Part shown: positions 1 through 6,169 of the stretch, in pieces
Position numbering within the stretch: position 1 is the stretch's first letter
How the letters are laid out: each line of letters begins with the position of its first letter
Assembly: GCA_902489225.1 (NCBI GenBank)
Contig: CABTZA010000107.1
Coordinates: 1-6,251, forward strand
Length of the DNA stretch: 6,251 nucleotides
Reading direction: 5' to 3'
Source of the DNA: an uncultured Collinsella sp.
GTDB lineage: Bacteria; Actinomycetota; Coriobacteriia; Coriobacteriales; Coriobacteriaceae
Translations under genes and position numbers: made by a program
The notes under the pieces: generated by a model
What the model saw: only the letters and a program-made list of their open reading frames with translations
Databases searched by the model: none
What the model was told of the DNA's origin: nothing

Positions 1-1382
1 AGTGCACGCGCCGTGGAGCCACCGACACCGGCATCGACCTCGTCAAACACCAGCGTATCGACACCGTCCGCGTTACCGAGGACAACCTTGCTTGCAAGCA
101 TGACGCGGCTGAGCTCGCCGCCCGACGCAATGCGGCGCAGGGGACGTGGCGTCAAGCCGGCACCGCTGCGGTATAGCAGCTCGTAGCTCGAAGGACCAAC
201 GGGCGTCCACTCAGCACGGGGAAGATCGCGCGACTCCCAGACGAGCTCGGCGCCGCCCATTTCCAGGCGAGCCATCTGGCGGCCAACCTCGTGGCAGAAG
301 CGCGGGGCCGCCGTATTGCGAGCGCGCTTAAGTGCCTTAGCAGCGGTAAACAACTCGCGCTCAGCGCTCCCGAGTGCCTCACGCGCCTTTTTGATCTGCT
401 CATCGCCATCATCGACCAGGGACAGCAGCTCTTGCGAGCGATCGCGCATGGCAAAAACATCGTCCATGGTAGGACCCCACTGACGCAGCAGGCCCTTGAG
501 GTCGGAATACCGCTCACGCATGCGAGCGAGCTCGCGCGGATCGAAGGCGACGCCATCGCGATAGGCACGAAGTTCGTTCGCGCAATCCTCAAGGGAGATA
601 CAGGCATCCGAAAGTGCATCGGCAATGTCGCCGAGTTTGCGATCGACGGTAGCCATTCGGGAAAGCTCTGCCACGGCGCTGTTCACGGCATCGAGCGCTC
701 CCCCTTCAGAGGCAAGCGATGCATGGGCATCGTTAGCCGTGGCAACCAGTACCTCGGCATGTTCGGAGCGCGGCAGCAGTTCCTCGAGTTCCTCATACTC
801 GCCCGGTTTGGGGTCGACCTCGCCGATGCGCTCGAGCGCAAAGCGTGCTTCCTCGACGCGGCTCCCCTGCGCACGCGAGGTCTCTTCGACACGTCGAACC
901 TCCTTAGCGGCAGCGCGCGAAGCCTTAAAGCAAGCACGGTAGTGCTCGAGTGCCTCGAGCGCAGAGCGCCCCGCCCACGCATCGACCATCGCAACGTGAT
1001 GTGCCGGATCGAGCAAGCGTTGGTGCTCGTGCTGGCCGCACAAATCCATCATCACGCCAACGCGCTCCGAAAGCTCGCGCACACTGGCGATGCGCCCGTC
1101 AATCTTCACGCGGCTGCGGCCCTCGGCAGAAAGGCTGCGCTGTACGGTGAACCCTTCCGTGTCGTGCGGCCCGTCGAAGAGTCGTGCCTCGACGCTCGCG
1201 AGCGCCTCGCCCTCGCGCACCGTCGACGAATCCGCGCGCTCGCCCAAAATAAGTTTGAGGGCCGAGAGCAGCGCGGTCTTGCCGGCGCCGGTCTCGCCAG
1301 TCAGGACAGTCAGGCCGGCACTCGGCACCAGCGTCGCCTCGCGAATGAGTGCAATGTTAGAAACCTGCAGCTCATCGATCAT
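1..1382 (-). CDS. recN: DNA repair ATPase RecN (C-terminus cut by window edge)
   Basis: RecN is an SMC-like ATPase that acts in recombinational repair of double-strand breaks. I translated the frame by hand from the ATG at 1382; it stays open for 460 codons to position 3. Seen: an N-terminal start MIDELQVSNIALI typical of the family, Walker A GETGAGKT (residues 29-36), a GQHEH motif (116-120), a charged helical middle consistent with the coiled-coil arms (roughly 125-370), the ABC signature SGGELSR (420-426) and a Walker B-like TLVFDEVDAGVGG (443-455). Family members are usually about 550-570 residues, so roughly 100 C-terminal residues lie beyond the left edge. The start codon lies inside the end of nadK (11-nt overlap), with GGAG at 1389-1392 six bases upstream, which points to translational coupling. 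The tlyA-nadK-recN order is typical of Actinobacteria. Function is secure; the real 3' end is not visible. Confidence 0.96.
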   Translation of the reverse strand, partial: MIDELQVSNIALIREATLVPSAGLTVLTGETGAGKTALLSALKLILGERADSSTVREGEALASVEARLFDGPHDTEGFTVQRSLSAEGRSRVKIDGRIASVRELSERVGVMMDLCGQHEHQRLLDPAHHVAMVDAWAGRSALEALEHYRACFKASRAAAKEVRRVEETSRAQGSRVEEARFALERIGEVDPKPGEYEELEELLPRSEHAEVLVATANDAHASLASEGGALDAVNSAVAELSRMATVDRKLGDIADALSDACISLEDCANELRAYRDGVAFDPRELARMRERYSDLKGLLRQWGPTMDDVFAMRDRSQELLSLVDDGDEQIKKAREALGSAERELFTAAKALKRARNTAAPRFCHEVGRQMARLEMGGAELVWESRDLPRAEWTPVGPSSYELLYRSGAGLTPRPLRRIASGGELSRVMLASKVVLGNADGVDTLVFDEVDAGVGGSTARA

Positions 1383-2232
1383 GGCGGACTCCGTAGAATA
1401 CGCGGCTCACCGAGTTGTAAAAACTCTCGGGGCCGTAGTCGAGCAGCAGCACATCGCCGGGGCCTCGGCGCACGGCCACGCTCTCGACCGTGCCGTCGCA
1501 GGTAATAAACTGTCCATCGATAGCGATCGCCGGAACGCTCGGACGGTCATCAGACATAAAGATTTCGACGACATCGCTCGGCGAAGTCAAGAAAGCGCGA
1601 GCTTGAATGGTGTGCGGCGCAATGGGTACGCAGACCATGCCCGTATAGTCAGGGCTCACGATGGGGCCACCGGCGCTGAGCGCGTAACCCGTAGAACCAG
1701 TCGCCGTCGAAACGACGACACCGTCACCGCGTAGGCGGTCGATATGGTGACCGGACACCGTGATGTCAAACTCGACCATATCGGACAGGGGGCCGCGCGT
1801 AAGCGCCATGTCGTTGAGGGCGAAGGTGCGCACGACATCCTTCGTACCATCTTCGCGCACGGACACGATATCCGCGGCGATGGTAGCGCGACGGCTCACA
1901 TGCAGCTCGCCGGACAGGGCGTCGCTCACGACCTGCAGAATGTCGCGCTCCTCGGGACTCGCAGCAGTTAAAAAACCCAGGTGACCATAGGAAAGACCGA
2001 GGATAGGAATCTCACGATGGTTGAGGATGCGGGCAGCGCGCAGCAACGTGCCGTCGCCGCCGAGCGTAATGACCAGATCGGAGCCGTCAATATCAGGCGT
2101 GCTCTGAATCTTGGATCGCTGGTCGGCAGCCCATGCGACCTCATAGCCCTGGCGAGTCAGCCAAAGCTCGAGCATCAGGCCGCTCTCGACCGCCTCTTGC
2201 TTGTAGTAATTGGGAACCAGAAAGACCTTCAT
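1372..2232 (-). CDS. nadK: NAD kinase
   Basis: NAD kinase phosphorylates NAD to NADP in the cytosol and is the source of the cell's NADP(H). The 286-residue length is normal for the bacterial family. Seen: the GGDGT phosphate-binding motif (58-62) followed by LLRAAR, the GxLGFLT segment (83-89), an ALND short motif (138-141), the second glycine-rich block with DGVVVSTATGSTGY (170-183) and SAGGPIV (186-192), and an IDGQ segment (238-241). Three family-typical positions differ: the usual GINxGxLGFL reads GLSYGHLGFL, ALNE reads ALND, and TPTGSTAY reads TATGSTGY. These are conservative, so I still expect an active kinase. The ATG at 2232 overlaps the tlyA stop by 4 nt (ATGA) and has no strong Shine-Dalgarno sequence, so it probably depends on coupled translation from tlyA. 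Its TGA overlaps the recN start by 11 nt. Confidence 0.96.
   Translation of the reverse strand: MKVFLVPNYYKQEAVESGLMLELWLTRQGYEVAWAADQRSKIQSTPDIDGSDLVITLGGDGTLLRAARILNHREIPILGLSYGHLGFLTAASPEERDILQVVSDALSGELHVSRRATIAADIVSVREDGTKDVVRTFALNDMALTRGPLSDMVEFDITVSGHHIDRLRGDGVVVSTATGSTGYALSAGGPIVSPDYTGMVCVPIAPHTIQARAFLTSPSDVVEIFMSDDRPSVPAIAIDGQFITCDGTVESVAVRRGPGDVLLLDYGPESFYNSVSRVFYGVRHDR
1389..1394 (-). promoter_or_regulatory. Ribosome binding site of recN inside nadK
   Basis: The minus strand reads ACGGAG six bases before the recN ATG and lies within the last codons of nadK. It supports 1382 as the recN start and coupling of the two genes. Confidence 0.6.
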
Positions 2233-3041
2233 AGCGTTGCAGCTTTCTCGCTCATAACCGATACCTGGGATTGCAGCTCGTCTTGCGAGCGATCGCCGGG
2301 GTCAAATCTCGTGCCGTACAGGAAAAACTCAACGTTGCCCTTGGCACCATGAATGGGCGACACGCACACATCGACCGGGAACAGGCCCTTGGCAGCAAAG
2401 AGTTCAACCGCCGCCACGAGTGTATCGCGGCGCACGGCGGGATCGGTCACAATGCCGCCCTCGCCCACCAGCGCCGCCGGAGCCTCAAACTGCGGCTTTA
2501 CGAGCGTGCAGAATGCACCCGTGGGCTCCAGGCACGCCAGCACCGCATCGATAATGTTCGCGATGCTGGTAAACGAGACATCACACACAGCCAGGTCGAT
2601 GGCGCCGGCATAGCCAAGCTCAGGCAGCTGCGTCACGTTTGTGCGCTCATGCAGCGTCACGCGATCGTCCTGACGCAACGACCAATCGAACTGGGCGCGA
2701 CCCACGTCCACCGAGACAACGGTCGCAGCTCCGCGCTTGAGCAGGCAATCGGTAAAACCCCCGGTAGAGCAGCCCACATCCAAACAGGCAAGGCCCGTCG
2801 GATTGATGCCAAACGCATCAAGCGCGCCTTCGAGCTTAAGACCGCCGCGGCCAACATAGGGAATGCGCCCCTTCACGTGTAGCGGCAGCCCCGGCATCAC
2901 CTTAAGACCCGGCGAAGTCAAGCGCTCACCGCCACTCGAGACCAAGCCGGCCATAAGAGTGCGAAGGGCATCCGCGCGATCGGCGCAGATGCCCTGTGAA
3001 ATCAGTTCGTCATCAAGACGCACGCGTTTCATGAATGCCAT
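2229..3041 (-). CDS. tlyA: TlyA family rRNA 2'-O-methyltransferase (S4 + FtsJ domains)
   Basis: TlyA proteins methylate ribose 2'-OH groups of rRNA (16S C1409 and/or 23S C1920) using S-adenosylmethionine; in mycobacteria their loss gives capreomycin resistance. Numbered from the ATG at 3041, the protein has 270 residues. Seen: an N-terminal S4-type RNA-binding domain (about 1-60, starting KRVRLDDELISQG), the YVGRGGLKLE junction, the SAM-binding DVGCSTGGF (88-96), DVSF (154-157), VKPQFEA (181-187) and a C-terminal SPIHGAKGNVEFF. K69, D154, K182 and E238 fit the K-D-K-E catalytic tetrad of FtsJ-fold enzymes. The length is close to the mycobacterial dual-specificity type, but I cannot assign the target base. 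The start is uncertain: a TTG at 3044, ATG at 3041 and ATG at 3032 are in frame and none has a strong Shine-Dalgarno sequence; the last gives the most family-like N-terminus. The gene lies 26 nt after xseB, and its TGA overlaps the nadK ATG. Confidence 0.95.
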   Translation of the reverse strand: MAFMKRVRLDDELISQGICADRADALRTLMAGLVSSGGERLTSPGLKVMPGLPLHVKGRIPYVGRGGLKLEGALDAFGINPTGLACLDVGCSTGGFTDCLLKRGAATVVSVDVGRAQFDWSLRQDDRVTLHERTNVTQLPELGYAGAIDLAVCDVSFTSIANIIDAVLACLEPTGAFCTLVKPQFEAPAALVGEGGIVTDPAVRRDTLVAAVELFAAKGLFPVDVCVSPIHGAKGNVEFFLYGTRFDPGDRSQDELQSQVSVMSEKAATL

Positions 3042-3067
3042 CAACCATTCGTATCCGGAGATGCAGC

Positions 3068-3307
3068 CTAGCTATCCTGGGATTCGTTTGCCGCATCCTC
3101 ATCATATTCCTGCTCGAGCTTGTCGGCCTCACGCGGCGTCAGCTCAAACTTGTCGACCATATCGACCGCGCGGGAGCCCAGCTCAATCGCTTCGTCAAAC
3201 AAATCGAGCGAACGCTCCAAGGAGGTATCCTTGGAGCGAACGGTAGCGATGATCTGGTCCAAGCGGTCCGAGATCTCGTCGAAGTTGCGGACGGAACCCT
3301 CTGGCAT
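3068..3307 (-). CDS. xseB: Exodeoxyribonuclease VII small subunit
   Basis: XseB is the small, helical, non-catalytic subunit of exonuclease VII, which degrades single-stranded DNA to oligonucleotides; several copies bind each XseA catalytic subunit. The 79-residue length is normal. Seen: the family pattern FDEISDRLDQII (9-20) followed by SLERSLDLFDEAIEL (29-43), predicted as two amphipathic helices, then an acidic tail rich in Glu and Asp. The ATG at 3307 has a perfect GAGGAG site five bases upstream, formed by the last codons of nusB. Only 2 nt separate it from the nusB stop. Unusually, no xseA lies next to it: in many Gram-positives the order is nusB-(folD)-xseA-xseB, while here xseB directly follows nusB. 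The large subunit must be encoded elsewhere if the enzyme is functional. The call rests on a short protein but the pattern and neighbourhood agree. Confidence 0.87.
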   Translation of the reverse strand: MPEGSVRNFDEISDRLDQIIATVRSKDTSLERSLDLFDEAIELGSRAVDMVDKFELTPREADKLEQEYDEDAANESQDS

Positions 3308-3309
3308 AG

Positions 3310-3894
3310 CTACTCCTCGACGGAGTCGACAACAGCCTCGGCGGCGTCCGCATCCTCGGCCAGCACGCCAGCCTCAGCCTGAGCAACCGCAACCTTGGCG
3401 GCAGCCTCGGCAGCCTGTGCCTCCTCGCGAGCGCGATCTTCGGCCAGCAGCTCTTGGTACAGGTCCTCGCCTGGCAACTCCTCGCTGCGAGCGATCTTGC
3501 CCAGCACGCCGTTGACGAACGAAGCGGACTGGTCGGTGCCATAGGCCTTGGCAAGCTCGACAGCCTCGTTGATCACGATGGCGTCCGAGACCTCCTCGTC
3601 GGTGAGGAAACGCATCTCGTAAACGGCGATACGCAGCAGGTTGCGGTCGGCGCCGGGCATGCGCATAAGATCCCAGTTCTTGGCGACGGCGCGCAGAGCG
3701 CAGTCGATACGATCGATATGCTCGTAGGCACCGCGGCAAAGCTCCAGCGCATAGGGATCGAGGGGACCCTTCGAGATCAGGAAATCACCCTCGAGGACGC
3801 GCTCGAGCGGGCTGTCCGTGGCCTCGGCCTGGAACAGCAGCTGCAGCGCCTGACTGCGGGCAAGCGTACGCCCGCGATAAACCTTAAGGCTCAA
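3310..3894 (-). CDS. nusB: Transcription antitermination factor NusB with acidic C-terminal extension
   Basis: NusB binds boxA RNA together with S10 (NusE) and supports antitermination and folding of rRNA transcripts. Seen: the N-terminal RTLARSQALQLLFQAE (9-24), NWDLMRMPGADRNLLRIAVYEM (73-94) and the signature VINEAVELAKAYGTDQSASFVNGVLGKIAR split over 107-136, all standard for the family. The NusB core ends near residue 137; the remaining 57 or so residues are an Ala/Glu/Asp-rich tail (for example AREEAQAAEAAAKVAVAQAE, 155-174) that the usual 130-150-residue NusB lacks. The start is a TTG at 3894, supported by AAGGAG six bases upstream at the end of the asp23-family gene. No ATG gives a better N-terminus. 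The gap to the upstream gene is 3 nt and to xseB 2 nt, so translation is probably coupled across all three. Confidence 0.95.
   Translation of the reverse strand: MSLKVYRGRTLARSQALQLLFQAEATDSPLERVLEGDFLISKGPLDPYALELCRGAYEHIDRIDCALRAVAKNWDLMRMPGADRNLLRIAVYEMRFLTDEEVSDAIVINEAVELAKAYGTDQSASFVNGVLGKIARSEELPGEDLYQELLAEDRAREEAQAAEAAAKVAVAQAEAGVLAEDADAAEAVVDSVEE
3313..3318 (-). promoter_or_regulatory. Ribosome binding site of xseB within the nusB 3' end
   Basis: The minus strand reads GAGGAG five bases before the xseB ATG, overlapping the Glu-Glu-stop end of nusB. It fixes the xseB start and suggests that ribosomes ending nusB re-initiate on xseB. Confidence 0.7.
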
Positions 3895-3897
3895 AGG

Positions 3898-4260
3898 TTA
3901 CTCCTTGGGGAAAACGAGACCGTCGATGCAAACGTCAACGCGCTCGACCTCGACGCCCACCTGAGCATCGATGGCGGCGACCACGGCGGCGCGAACGGCC
4001 TCGGCGAGTTTCTTGAACGGATAGCCAAAGAACACCACGACACGCACGGTGAGTGCGAGCTTGTCGCCAACGACCTCGGCCTCGACCGCCGGCTCGGAAG
4101 CCGGGGCCTTGGACGAAAGCATCATGGAGACAAGGTTGGTGGCAAGGTCCTTGACGCCAACGGAGGCGATGCCCTCGACATCCGACACGGCGCGCGAGAC
4201 GATGGCGGTCAGAACATCGGGCGAAATGCCGATGCCGTCAATCTTGATTTCCTGGGGCAT
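3898..4260 (-). CDS. Asp23/Gls24 family envelope stress response protein (YqhY-like)
   Basis: This 120-residue protein belongs to the Asp23/Gls24 (DUF322) family. Seen: an N-terminal ISPDVLTAIVSRAVSDVEGIASV (12-34, the helix plus 'VEGIA' hallmark), a variable middle, then LALTVRVVVFFGYPF (68-82), a helix to about residue 97 and the closing VGVEVERVDVCIDGLVF (101-117). No signal peptide or membrane segment is visible, so it is probably cytoplasmic. Members next to nusB correspond in position to Bacillus YqhY, which sits after accB-accC and has been linked to control of acetyl-CoA carboxylase; no acc genes are present here, so that role cannot be carried over with confidence. Staphylococcal Asp23 needs the membrane partner AmaP, also not seen. 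The ATG at 4260 has AGGAGG at 4265-4270 four bases upstream. It follows efp by 24 nt. The family call is firm, the function is open. Confidence 0.9.
   Translation of the reverse strand: MPQEIKIDGIGISPDVLTAIVSRAVSDVEGIASVGVKDLATNLVSMMLSSKAPASEPAVEAEVVGDKLALTVRVVVFFGYPFKKLAEAVRAAVVAAIDAQVGVEVERVDVCIDGLVFPKE
3901..3906 (-). promoter_or_regulatory. Ribosome binding site deciding the TTG start of nusB
   Basis: The minus strand reads AAGGAG, lying in the last codons of the asp23-family gene, six bases before the TTG at 3894. This spacing is what selects the non-ATG start. Confidence 0.7.
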
Positions 4261-4264
4261 GAGT

Positions 4265-4270
4265 CCTCCT
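4265..4270 (-). promoter_or_regulatory. Ribosome binding site of the Asp23-family gene
   Basis: The minus strand reads AGGAGG, a full Shine-Dalgarno sequence, four bases before the ATG at 4260. The 24-nt gap after efp holds nothing else: no hairpin or promoter is visible, so the gene is likely read from the efp transcript. Confidence 0.7.
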
Positions 4271-4284
4271 AGAAGAGTTGGTTG

Positions 4285-4848
4285 CTAGACGCGGGAGACG
4301 AACTTGCCGTCGCGGGTGTCAACCTTGATGACCTCGCCCTCGTTGAGGTACATGGGGACCTGGATGACAGCGCCGGTGTCGATCGTGGCCGGCTTGGTGG
4401 AACCCTGGACGGTGTCGCCCTTAAAGCCCGGGTCGGTCTGGACGATGGTGGTCTCGATGAACATCGGCGGAGTCACGCCCATGAGCTCATCGTCGGCGAA
4501 GAGCAGCTGGCAAATGTCGTTCTCGCGCAGCCACTTGGAGTTCTCGCCCACCATGTCCTCGGGAACGGGAACCTGCTCATAGGTCTCGTTGTCCATGAAG
4601 ATGTAGTCGGCGCCATCGTTGTAGAGATACTGGAACTCACGGGTGGTGAGCATGACGCTCTCGAACTTGGTGCCGGCGTTACAGGTGTTCTCGACGACAC
4701 GCCCGCTCTTGATGTCGCGGGTCTTGTAGCGCACAAACGCGCCGCCCTTGCCCGGCTTGACATGCTGGAACTCGACGATGGTGTAGACCTTGTCCTTAAT
4801 GCGGAGACCGAGGCCGTTCTTGAAGTCGGCGGTAGAAATGGTAGGCAT
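4285..4848 (-). CDS. efp: Translation elongation factor P
   Basis: EF-P binds ribosomes stalled on consecutive prolines, between the P and E sites, and speeds peptide bond formation. The ATG at 4848 gives 187 residues, the usual length. An in-frame TTG 33 bases further upstream would add 11 non-homologous residues and overlap the leader, so I reject it; the GAAAGG site at 4854-4859 supports 4848. Seen: the N-terminal KOW-like domain beginning MPTISTADFKNGL, the tip loop HVKPGKGGAFVR (29-40) with K34 at the position modified in E. coli, the middle OB domain, and the C-terminal OB domain with the family signature around PATIDTGAVIQVPMYLNEGE (153-172) ending in IKVDTRDGKFVSRV. No modification enzyme gene (epmA, epmB, earP or ymfI type) is in the window. 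The gene is preceded by its own likely promoter and a terminator and seems to head the operon through recN. Confidence 0.97.
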   Translation of the reverse strand: MPTISTADFKNGLGLRIKDKVYTIVEFQHVKPGKGGAFVRYKTRDIKSGRVVENTCNAGTKFESVMLTTREFQYLYNDGADYIFMDNETYEQVPVPEDMVGENSKWLRENDICQLLFADDELMGVTPPMFIETTIVQTDPGFKGDTVQGSTKPATIDTGAVIQVPMYLNEGEVIKVDTRDGKFVSRV

Positions 4849-4905
4849 AGCGACCTTTCTTGTTATGGGCAGAACGCACAAGCGTCCAAATTACATACGA
4901 TAGAA

Positions 4906-4911
4906 ATTATA
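4906..4911 (-). promoter_or_regulatory. efp: Candidate -10 box of the efp operon promoter
   Basis: The minus strand reads TATAAT, a perfect sigma-70 family -10 hexamer, within GTGTATAATTTC. No good TTGACA-like -35 is found 16-18 bases upstream; that stretch is GC-rich. Transcription would start near 4899 and give a leader of about 50 nt before efp. The box lies just downstream of the peptidase terminator, which fits a new transcript starting here. Only the -10 is directly supported. Confidence 0.55.
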
Positions 4912-4942
4912 CACTTGCAGACCGCGCCTGCGGCGAGCGCAT

Positions 4943-4985
4943 AAAAAGAGAACGCGGGGCGCCCGAATTGCTCCGGACGCCCCGC
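4943..4985 (-). terminator. Rho-independent terminator after the M24 peptidase gene
   Basis: A 12-bp stem (4954-4965 with 4974-4985, one G-T wobble) encloses an 8-nt loop and is followed on the minus strand by GTTCTCTTTTT (4943-4953). It starts 21 nt after the peptidase stop codon. The U-tract lies only on the minus-strand side, so it ends transcripts from the peptidase gene and separates it from efp. Confidence 0.92.
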
Positions 4986-5006
4986 CCAAAAATCTATCGA
5001 AATGGG

Positions 5007-6137
5007 CTAGCAGTCGATGACGTGCAGGTCGTGCGGGGTCTTGGTGAAGGGCTCGTAGCCGTTCTCGGTGACGACGCCGTAGTCCTCCAGGCGCACGCCG
5101 CCCACACCGGGCAGGTAGACACCGGGCTCCATGGTAATAACCGAGCCGACCTCAATGATGTTCTTGCTACGGTTGAAGTTGGGCAGCTCGTGGATGTCGA
5201 TACCAACGCCGTGGCCCAGGCCATGGTTGTAGTAATCGCCATAACCGGCATCGCCGATGATCTTCTTGGAAAGCTTGAAAATGTCGTTGCCCTCGACACC
5301 CGGATGGATGGCGGCGACGCACTCCTCGTGCGTACGGCGCACGAGCGCGTACAGGTCGAGCTGTTCCTGGGTAGGCTCGCCCATCACGACAGTGCGCGTC
5401 ATGTCGGAACGATAATCGCAGTAGCCCGCGCCGTAATCCATGAGGACGAAGTCGCCCTTCTCGATGACACGGTCACTCGGCACGGCATGCGGGTTGGCGG
5501 TGTTGGGACCGCTCGCCACAATGGAGCCGAAGGCCAGGCTGTCGGCGCCGTTGGCGAACATAAAGTTCTCGAGCTCGTTGCGAACCTGCTTCTCGGTCAT
5601 ACCGGGTTTAATAAAGCCGAGCATATGCTGGAAGGCGGCATCGGTGATCGACTGCGCATGGCGCATGAGCTCGATCTCCTCGGTATCCTTGATGGCGCGC
5701 ATCTTGCGGATGTCGTCGTGCATCAACGGCAGCATGCAGGCGACAGAGCGGTCCTCCAGGCCGCGCTGAATGCCCTGGTAGAAATTAATCTGCATATCGT
5801 CCTCGACAGCACAGACGCGGCACTTGTTAGCCACAATCTTGCCGGCGACCCAACCGGGGATGGTGCCTTCGTCCATGTCGTAGACCCAGGGGCTGCCGGC
5901 GGGCGTGTTCTCCTCAAAGCTGTTGAGGTAGCGCGAGTCGGTGTGGAACAGGCACTGGTCGACCGTAATAAACGCAGCGTGCGGGAACTCGAAGGTGTAG
6001 TCGAAGACGCCCTTCACGCCCGTAAGCCAACGAAGGTTGGCCTCGTCGCGCACCACGATGGCGTCGTAGCCACGCTCGGCCATCAGGGCACGGACACGCT
6101 CGATACGACCGGCAGGACCGGCAGCAAACTCAGACAT
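5007..6137 (-). CDS. M24B family Xaa-Pro peptidase (aminopeptidase P / prolidase-like)
   Basis: This is a cytosolic, two-metal 'pita-bread' peptidase that releases residues next to proline (Xaa-Pro aminopeptidase or dipeptidase). The 376-residue length fits the short Bacillus YqhT-type group. Seen: an N-terminal creatinase-like domain (about 10-145, RIERVRALMAERGYDAIVV and an LxWLTG-like LRWLTG), then the catalytic domain with metal ligands D234 (MDYGAGY), D245 (RSDMTRTV), H309 (HGLGHGVG), E337 (MEPG) and E351 (RLEDYG). H217 and H305 fit the conserved active-site histidines. All five ligands are present, so it should be active. No signal peptide or membrane segment is seen. The ATG at 6137 has AAAGGA at 6144-6149 six bases upstream. 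A peptidase of this type directly upstream of efp is also found in Bacillus (yqhT-efp); both deal with proline-rich peptides, though whether the link is functional is an inference. Aminopeptidase versus dipeptidase activity cannot be decided from sequence. Confidence 0.93.
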   Translation of the reverse strand: MSEFAAGPAGRIERVRALMAERGYDAIVVRDEANLRWLTGVKGVFDYTFEFPHAAFITVDQCLFHTDSRYLNSFEENTPAGSPWVYDMDEGTIPGWVAGKIVANKCRVCAVEDDMQINFYQGIQRGLEDRSVACMLPLMHDDIRKMRAIKDTEEIELMRHAQSITDAAFQHMLGFIKPGMTEKQVRNELENFMFANGADSLAFGSIVASGPNTANPHAVPSDRVIEKGDFVLMDYGAGYCDYRSDMTRTVVMGEPTQEQLDLYALVRRTHEECVAAIHPGVEGNDIFKLSKKIIGDAGYGDYYNHGLGHGVGIDIHELPNFNRSKNIIEVGSVITMEPGVYLPGVGGVRLEDYGVVTENGYEPFTKTPHDLHVIDC

Positions 6138-6160
6138 GCAGATTCCTTTCTTGTTGTCTC

Positions 6161-6166
6161 TATATA
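6161..6166 (-). promoter_or_regulatory. Weak candidate -10 box of the peptidase gene
   Basis: The minus strand reads TATATA about 24 bases before the ATG at 6137. No convincing -35 sits 16-18 bases upstream; that space is occupied by an arm of the inverted repeat at 6170-6232. The start site would fall near 6154, giving a very short leader. Treat as tentative. Confidence 0.3.
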
Positions 6167-6169
6167 GAC

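Noticed and set aside
291..1505. 404-codon open frame on the plus strand opposite recN
   Set aside because: recN reads fully open on the minus strand with Walker A, signature and Walker B motifs. The plus frame has no domain pattern and runs into nadK antisense.
3454..4272. 272-codon plus-strand open frame across nusB and the Asp23-family gene
   Set aside because: It spans two confirmed minus-strand genes in antisense and their junction, so it is a composition artefact.
4849..4881. N-terminal extension of efp from an upstream TTG
   Set aside because: The extra 11 residues do not fit the family, and the ATG at 4848 has a GAAAGG site at good spacing and gives the standard 187 residues.
4874..4885. 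Small hairpin (ACGC/GCGT, 4-nt loop) in the efp leader as a riboswitch or attenuator
   Set aside because: Only four base pairs form, with no U-tract or alternative structure. It is within chance expectation.
4860..6167. 435-codon open frame on the plus strand opposite the M24 peptidase gene
   Set aside because: It is the exact antisense of a well-supported gene with all catalytic motifs. Its Val/Asp/Leu/Gly-heavy translation is what the reverse complement of GC-rich coding sequence gives, and it shows no recognisable motif.
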